Below are positions 1 to 9,028 of a stretch of 37,905 nucleotides of DNA, piece by piece. The notes under the pieces were generated by a model that ran no database searches, had not been told where the DNA came from, and worked only from the letters and a program-made list of their open reading frames with translations. The first letter of the stretch is position 1. The number at the start of each line of letters is the position of its first letter. Position numbers and translations under genes: made by a program. The stretch is from Bacteroidota bacterium (GTDB lineage Bacteria; Bacteroidota; Bacteroidia; NS11-12g; UBA955). Location of the stretch: the NCBI GenBank assembly GCA_024103355.1, contig JAGFIU010000056.1:1-37905 (forward strand), in the 5' to 3' direction.

Positions 1-45
1 AACTGTTTTTTGGAAATGCTGGAAGTTGTCCCTGAAAAATTTCAT
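1..45 (-). CDS. possible start of a second cassette gene (partial)
   Basis: An ATG at 45..43 on the minus strand opens a frame of 15 codons to the window edge, beginning MKFFRDNFQHF. It lies about 65 bases past the end of the palindrome at 110-249, in the same orientation as the gene at 340-1602. If the palindrome is a cassette recombination site, this is where the next cassette gene would begin. The fragment is too short to name a product, and the start may be chance. Confidence 0.25.
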   Translation of the reverse strand, partial: MKFFRDNFQHFQKTV

Positions 46-109
46 CCTTCGTAGTTCAAAGTCGGGTGGTTGTCAAGGTGATTTTTTTTGGTTTGGTGTC
101 GTCTTTTAA

Positions 110-249
110 GCTGCCGCATAACGGTTCGCGGCTTGCCGCAGGCGGGGGATTAGAAGCACTAACTTTCAATATAGCACGAATGTAAATAGAAAGCACAAAA
201 CTTCAATTAAGCACTTCACCCCCGCTTGCGGCAAGCCGATGTTGGCAGC
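110..249 (-). repeat. 140-bp imperfect palindrome, attC-like recombination site candidate
   Basis: Two 19-base arms, 130-148 and 219-237, are inverted copies with one mismatch (core GGCTTGCCGC). Outside the arms the plus strand has GCTGCCGCATAAC at 110-122 and GTTGGCAGC at 241-249, a second imperfect inverted pair separated from the arms by non-matching bases. The central loop holds two related 24-base direct copies, 154-177 and 191-214 (19 of 24 identical), each starting AAGCAC and ending GCAC. Read on the minus strand, the order is GCTGCCAAC, stem, loop, stem, GTTATGCGGCAGC. This resembles an integron attC site: AAC-type left box, unpaired spacer, stem, GTT-type right box, within the known size range. 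The boxes do not fit the RYYYAAC/GTTRRRY consensus well, so it could instead be another repeated intergenic element. Confidence 0.6.
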
Positions 250-339
250 ATGTGGTTCTGTCTTCCGTTTGTCCGTTCGTTCAGTTGTCGGTAAAACAGT
301 CCCCACTTCTTTGTCGAAGCGGGAACTGTTATAAAAATC

Positions 340-1602
340 TTATTTGTTTACTACAAATTTTCTGTTGGCAATTTTTCCGTTATTGTCTATGCGGATTAGG
401 TAAATTCCGTTTGTAAAGTCTGCGGTGTTGATAGTTGTTGTCTGCTCGTTTGTCGTTGCCGAACTGTAAACAACTTTACCTGTAACATCCAAAATTTTCA
501 AGGTTGAACCGTTTGGCAAATTCGTAATGGTAACAACATCATTGGCGGGGTTGGGATAAACACTCAACGCATTAAAGACATTATCAAAGTCTGCTATTCC
601 TGTTGCGAGTTCTGTTGCTCCTGCAATGTTGGAATAAGCGGAATTACCGTTTGAATTGTATGCTCGCACTCTGTAAAAATAATCCTCTCCGGGGTTAAGT
701 CCTGTATGATGATAATAGGTTACATCTGCACCCACAGACGCAATTTGTATCCAGTTACTGGCTATGGTGTCTTGTGTGCTTTCTATGTAAAACCCATCTT
801 CATCATTAGAATTGTCTTGCCAATTCAAGTCCATACTGTTTACAGGTGTTACCGTTAAGTTACTTGGGGCAGCGGGTGGTGCAGACGTAGCTCCGGTAGG
901 TTTGAAGTAGTTGATTCCGGGTGCTACTACGTTACCGTCATAGAAAGAAATACGCGCTAGCCTGTGATAATGAGGTGTTAGTGTATAAAAGTAAAAGATA
1001 CTTCCATTAACACTTCCTATAGTAAAGTCCTTTTTAAACATAGCCACATTATTGTATGTATCACTTCCAATAATGAGTGTTCCGTATCCTGCGTACTCAA
1101 AATTGCCACTACCACCACCAGCCGCACCAAGATTCACTAATGTAGAAGACTGATAAGGTAAGTTAAACTCAAATACCGTGTCTGAACCCAATACAGGCGC
1201 AGTCGTCCCGAAATTCTTTTTGCCTATTTCAATAAGGAAATCTCCATTATCTTGATAAAAAACTCTTGGAAGCCAATCTGTGTTAGGAGCACCCGGCAAT
1301 ATTTGCTCTTCAACATATACTGCATTTGGAACGGCTGTCTGTTCAGAAGATGGAACTTCCGATAGCCCTCTTATAATAATGTCATTGTTATATGTGGTAG
1401 TTATTGTGCTGTAGTCCCAAGTTATGTTTGCTCCAGTATCCGGAACAGCGGTAGTATCGGGTAATGAAATGTTAGCCCAAAGCTCATACGTTGTTCCAAT
1501 GGGTGGAAGCGTTTTGGTTAATACAACTTGTGCATTTGCACTTGTTGCCACAGCAAAAACTCCTGCTACGGCTATTGTTTTTAGAATGTTTATCTTCTTC
1601 AT
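340..1602 (-). CDS. secreted fibronectin type III protein with T9SS type A sorting tail
   Basis: The 420-residue product starts with a signal peptide (MKKINILKTIAVAGVFAVAT, cleavage near SANAQ). The middle (about 30-235) is not recognised. A fibronectin type III domain follows at about 242-332, with the typical W and YRV residues. The last 75 residues are a T9SS type A sorting domain: YPNPANDVVTI, LKILDVTGKVV, NGIYLIRI and a basic end, which in this phylum directs export across the outer membrane. The target or ligand is unknown. The gene stands alone between GTTGGCAGC ends at 241-249 and 1779-1787, and points away from the recombinase gene at 1938. No TAnnTTTG box was found just upstream. 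The flanks are more GC-rich than the rest of the window, which fits recent acquisition. Confidence 0.9.
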   Translation of the reverse strand: MKKINILKTIAVAGVFAVATSANAQVVLTKTLPPIGTTYELWANISLPDTTAVPDTGANITWDYSTITTTYNNDIIIRGLSEVPSSEQTAVPNAVYVEEQILPGAPNTDWLPRVFYQDNGDFLIEIGKKNFGTTAPVLGSDTVFEFNLPYQSSTLVNLGAAGGGSGNFEYAGYGTLIIGSDTYNNVAMFKKDFTIGSVNGSIFYFYTLTPHYHRLARISFYDGNVVAPGINYFKPTGATSAPPAAPSNLTVTPVNSMDLNWQDNSNDEDGFYIESTQDTIASNWIQIASVGADVTYYHHTGLNPGEDYFYRVRAYNSNGNSAYSNIAGATELATGIADFDNVFNALSVYPNPANDVVTITNLPNGSTLKILDVTGKVVYSSATTNEQTTTINTADFTNGIYLIRIDNNGKIANRKFVVNK

Positions 1603-1937
1603 TTTTTGTTGATTTTTTTGTTATTAAAAGTTTCCTGTTATTGTTTCCCCGTAACAGGTCAGGTCGTTTTTTTAAGTGGTGTCTGCTCCACTTTTTTATG
1701 TTAGTCCACAAAAGTCAGTCAGGCGGTGGTCGCCCACTTTGTCTCGTTCGTCTGTATGTTGCGGTGTCCGTTACCATTGCTGCCAACTCGCAAATATGCG
1801 CAATACTAAACCATATTTTCCTTTCTTACAAACAAAATATTATTTTTTTGTATCCCTTGTGTGACAATGAATTTGAAGATTATATTTGCAGATATATTTT
1901 TTACGCAATAGGGCAAATATTTAAAATACGCAATGCC
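1603..1937. other. attI-like junction region between cassette gene and recombinase
   Basis: These 335 bases hold no convincing gene. On the minus strand GTTGGCAGCA reads at 1787..1778, the same 10 bases as on the plus strand at 241-250, so the segment 241-1787 is bounded by inverted copies. From about 1800 rightward the sequence becomes AT-rich and carries the recombinase promoter and direct repeats. The junction near 1787 is therefore the visible border of the inserted segment, and is where an attI site would be expected. This role is inferred from position only. Confidence 0.4.
1881..1888 (+). promoter_or_regulatory. Bacteroidota -7 box for the recombinase gene
   Basis: TATATTTG matches TAnnTTTG. 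A TTG at 1857-1859 lies 21 bases upstream and could serve as the -33 element. Transcription would start near 1894, at the edge of the first direct repeat. Confidence 0.45.
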
Positions 1938-1959
1938 ATGGATATTGAAAATACGCAAC
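1892..1959 (+). repeat. three direct repeats with exact 25-base period over the recombinase start
   Basis: TACGCAA[T/C] occurs at 1902-1909, 1927-1934 and 1952-1959, exactly 25 bases apart. The extended copies ATATTTAAAATACGCAAT (1917-1934) and ATATTGAAAATACGCAAC (1942-1959) agree at 16 of 18 positions. The first copy (1892-1909) agrees at 13 of 18. The last copy lies inside the coding sequence. They could be binding sites for the recombinase (accessory att sites or autoregulation) or for another repressor. Confidence 0.55.
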
Positions 1960-3029
1960 ACAAACTTGATTGGGGAAAAATCAAAATTAATGAAGGAAAG
2001 CATAGAGATAAAAATGTAATTTGGCTTAGTTTTATAAAGGATTTTAAAATTATCGAACAAATCAAACAGATGTTACCCGCGAAATGGTCGCAATCAAAAA
2101 AGTGCTGGTATGTATTTGATAATAGGGCGAATAGGTTTAAGCTTGGTTTGGAAGATAAACCTATAGGTACTGAATTAATGAATAGTATCTCTCCAGTTAA
2201 TAAAACTGAATTTGAAAAATTCTTGAATATGCTTACCCTAAAGGCATATTCTGCAAATACTGTCAGATCATATTCTACTGAGTTTGCTCAATTACTTCAG
2301 ATTTTGAAGAATATTCCGGTTTCCGGCTTATCACCCCAAAAGCTACAAAGTTATTTTCTTTATTGCATAAAGGTTCTTAATCTTTCCGAGAATACAGTTC
2401 ATAGTAGGATTAATGCAGTAAAATTCTATTATGAGCAGGTATTACACAAAGATAAAATGTTTATTGACATACCCAGACCCAAAATACCATTACAACTACC
2501 TAAGGCCTTGAACAAAAGGGAAGTTCAAAAAATTTTTGAGGTAACACAAAACAGCAAACACCGATTGATTTTAAAACTTTGTTACGGTATGGGTCTGCGT
2601 GTAAGCGAGATTATCAACCTTAAGATTGAACATATTGACAGTGAAAGGATGGTTGTGCTAGTGAAAAATGCCAAAGGGAAAAAAGACAGGATGGTTAAAT
2701 TGCCTGAATCTGTATTAGAAGAATTGCGGAGCTATTATAAAGAATATCTTCCTAAAATATATTTGTTTGAAGGTAGTGGTGGGATGCCGTATAGCATAAG
2801 GTCTGTTCAAAATGTGTTTAAACTCGCTATGAACAAAGCACGTATAAGAAAACGAGTCGGAATTCATGGGCTGAGGCACAGCTATGCAACCCATTTGCTG
2901 GAGACCGGTACTGATATTAGTTTGATTCAAAAATTGTTGGGACATAATCAGATTAAGACAACACTTATCTACACTCAGATTGCGGATAAACAAATTACCG
3001 GTATCAGAAGCCCGCTTGATAATCTGTAA
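1938..3029 (+). CDS. tyrosine recombinase, integron-integrase-like
   Basis: The 363-residue site-specific recombinase has an N-terminal arm-type domain (about 1-85, with W residues in the pattern of the Bacteroidota family), a SAM-like core-binding domain (about 95-180) and a catalytic domain. Catalytic residues are all present: R221 (GLRVSE), the KGKKDR lysine near 246-248, H310 and R313 (HGLRH), H336 (LLGHN) and nucleophile Y345 (IYTQ). The C-terminus, IRSPLDNL, resembles the end of integron integrases, but the extra helix insertion that marks true IntI between the KGKKDR strand and HGLRH is not seen. ATG at 1938 was chosen because longer versions run into AT-rich non-coding sequence and the promoter at 1881. 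It is transcribed divergently from the cassette-like gene at 340-1602. It could instead be a XerC/D-type or phage-type enzyme. Confidence 0.9.
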   Translation: MDIENTQHKLDWGKIKINEGKHRDKNVIWLSFIKDFKIIEQIKQMLPAKWSQSKKCWYVFDNRANRFKLGLEDKPIGTELMNSISPVNKTEFEKFLNMLTLKAYSANTVRSYSTEFAQLLQILKNIPVSGLSPQKLQSYFLYCIKVLNLSENTVHSRINAVKFYYEQVLHKDKMFIDIPRPKIPLQLPKALNKREVQKIFEVTQNSKHRLILKLCYGMGLRVSEIINLKIEHIDSERMVVLVKNAKGKKDRMVKLPESVLEELRSYYKEYLPKIYLFEGSGGMPYSIRSVQNVFKLAMNKARIRKRVGIHGLRHSYATHLLETGTDISLIQKLLGHNQIKTTLIYTQIADKQITGIRSPLDNL

Positions 3030-3116
3030 AAAAGGCTTTGCATAGGTGTCAAAACCGATTGTTTAAAAGTATTGTAAAAAAGCAGAAATAGGATTTTTTT
3101 TTCCAAGTGAAAAGTC

Positions 3117-3124
3117 TAATTTCG
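3117..3124 (+). promoter_or_regulatory. probable -7 box for atpD-atpC
   Basis: TAATTTCG fits TAnnTTTG at seven of eight positions, with a T-tract (3094-3102) at -33 distance. A leader of roughly 30 bases would precede atpD. Confidence 0.35.
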
Positions 3125-3157
3125 CGCCACGAAAATCAAGCTGTAAAAACTAAATAA

Positions 3158-4669
<1,512 letters not shown>

Positions 4670-4672
4670 GCT

Positions 4673-4906
4673 ATGTTAGAAGTAAAAATAATCACTCCCG
4701 ATACAACACTTTTTGAAGGTAATGCTGATGCAATCACTTTGCCGGGTGCAAAAGGAAGTTTTCAGGTACTGAAAGGACACGCTCCTGTGGTTTCTAACCT
4801 GACAAAAGGTGAGGTGAAATTAGAACAAAACGGCAAGACTGAAACTTTCTCTATTGATAGCGGTATTGTTGAGGTTCTAAACAATAAAGTGATTGTATTG
4901 GTATAG
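4673..4906 (+). CDS. atpC: F-type ATP synthase subunit epsilon, short form
   Basis: The 77-residue product covers only the N-terminal beta-sandwich of epsilon: an ITPDTTLFEGNADAITLPG start, then GSFQVLKGHAPVVSNL, which binds gamma and the c-ring. The C-terminal two-helix domain that inhibits the enzyme in Escherichia coli and Bacillus (full length about 130-140) is absent. Short epsilon subunits are usual in Bacteroidota, so this is probably not a truncation. It lies three bases after atpD and ends just before a strong terminator. Confidence 0.95.
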   Translation: MLEVKIITPDTTLFEGNADAITLPGAKGSFQVLKGHAPVVSNLTKGEVKLEQNGKTETFSIDSGIVEVLNNKVIVLV

Positions 4907-4927
4907 ACACAATGAAACTTTAGACAC

Positions 4928-4957
4928 AAAAATGCGGCACAAAATGCCGCATTTTTT
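4928..4957 (+). terminator. rho-independent terminator of atpDC
   Basis: The stem AATGCGGCA (4931-4939) pairs perfectly with TGCCGCATT (4945-4953) over a CAAAA loop. It is flanked by A and T runs that lengthen the stem, and T residues follow to 4957. Confidence 0.9.
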
Positions 4958-5040
4958 GTTTAGACGGAATTATCAACTGAAAATAAAGATGAGGAGTAAT
5001 TCCGTTTATTTAATAAGATGTATGTCTATAAGATTCTAAC

Positions 5041-6807
5041 TTATCCTCCAATAGTGAGAGTGCGCCTATACATCATATATTTGGATTCAATCTCAATCAA
5101 ATAGTTACCATTCTTAAGTCCGTGTTTTTGCAGATAATTAATCAACCAAGGAGTGCTATAAAAATCACCTTCATTTAGCTTGACTTTTGTCTTTGTAATC
5201 TTCTTGTATTTTCCTGATTCGTTCATTCTTTTCAAAGAGAAAGTAACTTTTTGGTCAAACGCAGAATAAACTCTGAGTGTAGCGAGCGCGTATCCCTTTT
5301 TTAATTCATTTTCAAAGACAAAATTTTGAGACAAATCAAACCCCTTAATCTTTCCTAAAATTGCAAGTGACATAGCAAAATCAGGAACTCCATATCCATA
5401 TCGTTCGTCAGGAAATGCATAATGCGAACCGGATTTATACACAGCCTGAACAATTTCATCAAGACTCTTATCGGGGCAAGCCTGAATCAAACAAGCCATC
5501 ATCCCTGCCAAAATTGGATTTGAGAATGAAGTACCATTGGAAGGTCCGATTTCAGCATTAGACTCTGCTACAATCGTGTTGGTTGCTAAAGCAGAAATGT
5601 TAGGTTTAATCCGCCCATCGAAACTCGGTCCAAAAGAACTAAACACAGATGGGTACATATAAATATCAACCCCGCCTGATGCCACAACATTTATCCCGTC
5701 TGCGGGAGCCCCAATATAATGCCATGGGTCAAAACCCTCATTCCCGGCAGAATTCATTACAATCATCCCTTTCTCAAAAGCTTTATTCGCAGCTCGAGTT
5801 ATTAGAGTTGATTTCCCGTCCATGTCCGAATAAGTATGCGAAAATTCTTTATCCTTGAAAGTTGTATATCCCAATGATGAACTAATGATATCGGCACCAA
5901 TACTGTCGGAATATTCTGCCCCGGCAAGCCAATTGGACTCTTCTAATCTTGATTCATAATTGTCGTTTTCAGTTTTGATAAGAACAAAATTTGCTTCCGG
6001 TGCGGTTCCAACAAAGACCCCGGGTATGTTTGCTGCTATGCAACTAAGGGAATTAGTACCATGAGAACCACTGTTCCACACAGTGCTGTCAAATTCGACA
6101 AAATCTGTATATGAAATAATTTGCTTGTTGGCAAAGAGGCTGTCGAATGCGGGTAATCTGTTTACATTTTGAAACCCGACATCCAAGACGGCAATGAGTA
6201 CGCCCTTGCCTTTGTAACCTAATTGGTGTACTCTATGCCCTGAAAGCATTTCAATTTGTTCAAACCCTGAACCGTAATATTCAGAAGTGCTTAATTTGCG
6301 CGAGGTTTTGTAACTTAGCCTCAGATTCTCAACTTTCTCATTGAAGATTTCAAGTTCATCTTTTTGGCTTACACTATCACTGACTTCTTTTGTAGGAATT
6401 GGAGTTCGTCCAATATGCTCTATGTCTTTTACAAAAGGAAAGCGCAATATCTCTTGTGGTTTTGTTGTATTTGTGTCCAAGTCTATCGTTATTGAATTAA
6501 ACCAACGAGAAGCGAATAAAAATTGAACTCCGGGTAATTGTGCAATCTGATTTTTGTATTCCATATTTACAGGAAGATCCTCCTCAGTAATGGGAATCCC
6601 TAATTTTTTCTTTCGCTCTATGGAGCGGAGACTTAGAAATTCTTCAGGTTTGGTTATCTCAAATGGGGAATTTGCTTTGTCTTTTAACAAAATAATATAT
6701 TGTTCTCTCATCTGAAGTGGTGTTTCTGCTTGCAAAATATTGCTATTGAACAGAGCCAAAAACAGCGATAAAATAAAGATGTTGTATTGTCTATTTTTCG
6801 ATTCCAT
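5041..6807 (-). CDS. S8 family subtilisin-like serine protease, exported
   Basis: The 588-residue protein has a signal peptide (hydrophobic 10-25, LQAET). A region of about 180 residues follows that may act as a propeptide. The catalytic triad is intact: D209 (AVLDVGF), H249 (GSHGTNSLSC) and S427 (NGTSFSNPILAG). The oxyanion asparagine is N356 (SAGNEG). A C-terminal beta-rich region of about 100 residues (490-588) has no T9SS tail. The protease probably acts in the periplasm or on the cell surface; its substrate is unknown. The start ATG overlaps the upstream lipoprotein gene by 17 bases, so it is the last gene of a three-gene operon with two lipoproteins. Confidence 0.93.
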   Translation of the reverse strand: MESKNRQYNIFILSLFLALFNSNILQAETPLQMREQYIILLKDKANSPFEITKPEEFLSLRSIERKKKLGIPITEEDLPVNMEYKNQIAQLPGVQFLFASRWFNSITIDLDTNTTKPQEILRFPFVKDIEHIGRTPIPTKEVSDSVSQKDELEIFNEKVENLRLSYKTSRKLSTSEYYGSGFEQIEMLSGHRVHQLGYKGKGVLIAVLDVGFQNVNRLPAFDSLFANKQIISYTDFVEFDSTVWNSGSHGTNSLSCIAANIPGVFVGTAPEANFVLIKTENDNYESRLEESNWLAGAEYSDSIGADIISSSLGYTTFKDKEFSHTYSDMDGKSTLITRAANKAFEKGMIVMNSAGNEGFDPWHYIGAPADGINVVASGGVDIYMYPSVFSSFGPSFDGRIKPNISALATNTIVAESNAEIGPSNGTSFSNPILAGMMACLIQACPDKSLDEIVQAVYKSGSHYAFPDERYGYGVPDFAMSLAILGKIKGFDLSQNFVFENELKKGYALATLRVYSAFDQKVTFSLKRMNESGKYKKITKTKVKLNEGDFYSTPWLINYLQKHGLKNGNYLIEIESKYMMYRRTLTIGG

Positions 6808-7477
6808 ATTGAATTAATTCTTTTTTTTCTTTTATCCCCGAAAGACGGTTGTCTATTATTTCGATATTAGTATATTCACGAGAAACCAACCCAATTCCGG
6901 ATGAATATATTTCCCTCCAATAATTTTCTTCAAAGGGTAAATTGCGACCCAGCCTCATAACTTCAATGCTTTCTCCTGCTTTAATAGAATCATTTTGATA
7001 AGAGTCCAAGTGTTGTGAATAGGTTAGCAGATACTGTGGAAAGGTGTTGTATGTATTGAAGTCCCAAACTGATTCCTCAATAATAGGCAGTGTTAATATT
7101 ACATTGCGTTGATTTTCAATTACTGACTCAATATGAGTGTTTAACCCAACATAATAATAGGAGCGAATGGTGTCCCACGCGTTATGACGGATATCTCGTG
7201 TGTATTGCACAAAACGCATTGCTTTTCGTTCAAGATTGTCATAAAAGAATGTGTCTTGATGTATTTTAATAATAAAATGAGACGTGTCTGTTCTGTTATT
7301 AAAGGCATCATAAATGATTCTGTCCACTTTGTAAACGTGGTACAGGTCTTCTTTTATAGGGAAAAAAGCACTTCCATTTTTTGTATTATCATAGGTCTCA
7401 AACCTGTCTTTGCGACAGGAGTTCAGCAAAAGCAGTGAGCTACCCAAAAGAATCAATATGGAATGCTTGATTTTCAA
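6791..7477 (-). CDS. lipoprotein, paralogue of the upstream gene
   Basis: A hydrophobic segment ends in the lipobox LNSC (C at residue 21), so the 228-residue product is predicted to be a lipid-anchored envelope protein. It is related along its length to the next gene upstream (7479-8141): a FFPI/YFPL start, YxVDxIIxDxFN, and a shared C-terminal IY..xIG pattern. No enzyme motif is visible. The only usable start is a TTG at 7477, one base beyond the end of the preceding gene. It overlaps the protease gene by 17 bases. Function unknown. Confidence 0.85.
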   Translation of the reverse strand: MKIKHSILILLGSSLLLLNSCRKDRFETYDNTKNGSAFFPIKEDLYHVYKVDRIIYDAFNNRTDTSHFIIKIHQDTFFYDNLERKAMRFVQYTRDIRHNAWDTIRSYYYVGLNTHIESVIENQRNVILTLPIIEESVWDFNTYNTFPQYLLTYSQHLDSYQNDSIKAGESIEVMRLGRNLPFEENYWREIYSSGIGLVSREYTNIEIIDNRLSGIKEKKELIQYGIEK

Positions 7478-7478
7478 T

Positions 7479-8141
7479 TTAATTAAATTCTTTGATTGAG
7501 GTTATAATCTTTTTCCCTGAGACTTTGCCGTCAAACCTTTGAATAAATACATTTTCGGAATATATCATCCCTATATTTTTTGCATAAATCTCAAAAGCAC
7601 TGATTTCTGTGAGCAATGTTTTTAATTCATTTTGCTGAACCATTACTGTTTGTGAGAACTTGAAATTATTGAGATCAAGAGGTTTGTCAACATTTTTAAA
7701 TTTATAAAACTTTGGGTTTTGATTGTTATAAAGATTAGTGTTCCAGCTTTTACCTTCTTTAACAGGAAAAACCATCTTAATTGTTCTAAATGTGTCGGAG
7801 TAGTTAATGATTGCATTTTCTGAAAATTTGATAACACTAGCCCATCTGTTATTTGGCTCATTGAACCCCTTGTCGGGATTGTCATACTCAACGCGAATTG
7901 CAGGCGTGTTGGAGCTGTCAAAGAATTGGCTTACATATCGAATCCTCAGTCTGGATGTAAAAGTGTCAACAGATTGGTTGAAATCATCGAATATGATGGA
8001 ATCTACTTGATAGATATATTCTTTCCCTGGATTGAGCGGGAAGTATTCCTGACCTAAAATTCCGACAATATCTTCTTTTTTATTCTTGCATGATAAGAAG
8101 ATACAAACTAATGTGCTTAGTAAGATTAGCTGCTGTCTCAA
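7479..8141 (-). CDS. lipoprotein, first gene of the protease operon
   Basis: The 220-residue product has the lipobox FLSC (C at residue 18) and no recognised domain beyond its similarity to the following gene, consistent with tandem duplication. Conserved stretches include YFPLNPGKEYIYQVDSIIFD and KNIGMIYSENV. No ATG is available near the signal peptide, so TTG at 8141..8139 is taken as start. A TATTTTTG box lies about 20 bases upstream. The two lipoproteins may work with the downstream protease, but that is inferred only from the tight operon. Confidence 0.85.
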   Translation of the reverse strand: MRQQLILLSTLVCIFLSCKNKKEDIVGILGQEYFPLNPGKEYIYQVDSIIFDDFNQSVDTFTSRLRIRYVSQFFDSSNTPAIRVEYDNPDKGFNEPNNRWASVIKFSENAIINYSDTFRTIKMVFPVKEGKSWNTNLYNNQNPKFYKFKNVDKPLDLNNFKFSQTVMVQQNELKTLLTEISAFEIYAKNIGMIYSENVFIQRFDGKVSGKKIITSIKEFN

Positions 8142-8161
8142 TTCTATGTTTTTTCAAATCG

Positions 8162-8169
8162 CAAAAATA
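8162..8169 (-). promoter_or_regulatory. -7 box for the lipoprotein/protease operon
   Basis: On the minus strand this reads TATTTTTG, a full TAnnTTTG match. It is 20 bases before the TTG start at 8141, which supports that start. Confidence 0.5.
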
Positions 8170-8302
8170 CATCAAAGCAATCAACTAGCTGTGATTCATT
8201 TCTCTGTTTGTTTAAGAACGCAATAACTTTCTATCTATCAGTTTCTTCTGATGTTTTCCACCTTGTTGGAAAACTTGTGATTTATTCCTTATTTAGCTGA
8301 TT

Positions 8303-8310
8303 TAACTTTG
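8303..8310 (+). promoter_or_regulatory. -7 box adjacent to the GH73-like gene start
   Basis: TAACTTTG is a full TAnnTTTG match, nine bases before the ATG at 8320. This leaves almost no room for a leader. It also argues against starting the gene at the TTG inside the box (8308). Confidence 0.55.
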
Positions 8311-8319
8311 CACCCCAAT

Positions 8320-8973
8320 ATGGTAAAAATACAAAACCATAAAGAGTATTTTCAATTATTAAGATTGCCATTACTTATACTTTTTATTATAGTTAATACT
8401 TCAACAAAAAGAGTAGAAACTGGTCAACCCAATAAAAAAGTCTTTAAATTGGTCTATCAAAAATGTGAAATACCTCATAAGTTCTCAAAAGACAGCCTGA
8501 ATCTTGAACAAATACCCGGTATGCAACAACTTTATGATGTTGCGGAATATTATCTTGATAAATATGCCGTCTTTTATATTGCTATCAAAATAGAAGAATC
8601 AGGAGCCGAAAACAAACACAGCTGGTTAGCACGCAAGCACAATAACCTTACAGGAATGAGATTCCCTCGGTCTAGAGAAACGTATGCAATTGGTGCTACT
8701 AATACAAATTATGCTATTTATAGAAATTGGTTTGAAAATATGCTAGATTTTAAAATCTATATGGAAAATATAGAGAGGTCATTTGTGAAAAAAAACAAGC
8801 GAGAGTTTAAAAATGAGTTAGAAATGTTAGACTATCTATATATGTTTTTCAATGGTTTCGAAAAATGGTATAATGATATGCGTTTCCTGATTCCTTATGT
8901 ACATAGGAAATATGCAAAAGATTCATCTAAGACCCAAATGAAAGATGATATCTTGATTTTTGATTATATGTGA
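8320..8973 (+). CDS. GH73-like glucosaminidase domain protein
   Basis: The 217-residue protein has a hydrophobic N-terminal segment (about 11-26) that could be a signal or anchor. Its middle matches the glucosaminidase/lysozyme-type fold of flagellar and autolysin GH73 enzymes: AIKIEESG at about 87-94 with the expected catalytic glutamate E92 or E93, then HNNLTGMR (107-114), then AIYRNWFENMLDFKIYM, the equivalent of the usual AYRSYEDSIRDY block. It is predicted to cut peptidoglycan or a related glycan outside the cytoplasm. The gene is monocistronic with its own -7 box. Substrate not established. Confidence 0.75.
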   Translation: MVKIQNHKEYFQLLRLPLLILFIIVNTSTKRVETGQPNKKVFKLVYQKCEIPHKFSKDSLNLEQIPGMQQLYDVAEYYLDKYAVFYIAIKIEESGAENKHSWLARKHNNLTGMRFPRSRETYAIGATNTNYAIYRNWFENMLDFKIYMENIERSFVKKNKREFKNELEMLDYLYMFFNGFEKWYNDMRFLIPYVHRKYAKDSSKTQMKDDILIFDYM

Positions 8974-9016
8974 GTTTTACGTGGGGAAATAGTTTTTCTG
9001 CACAACAAATCGGACT

Positions 9017-9024
9017 TATTTTTG
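9017..9024 (+). promoter_or_regulatory. -7 box adjacent to the helicase start
   Basis: TATTTTTG matches TAnnTTTG and ends four bases before the ATG at 9029. The transcript may begin at or inside the start codon. Confidence 0.5.
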
Positions 9025-9028
9025 AAGC

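Noticed and set aside
340-1602. Phage or conjugative cargo next to the integrase
   Set aside because: No phage structural, relaxase or transfer genes are present; the neighbour is a single secreted T9SS protein and then atpD, so a prophage or ICE edge is not supported within this window.
1491-1937. Longer recombinase frame starting at 1491
   Set aside because: The added 149 codons run opposite to the T9SS gene and through AT-rich non-coding sequence and the promoter; composition is not protein-like. ATG 1938 is where family similarity begins.
1892-1959. CRISPR-like array
   Set aside because: Only three short AT-rich copies with 7-base gaps, one inside a coding sequence, and no cas genes.
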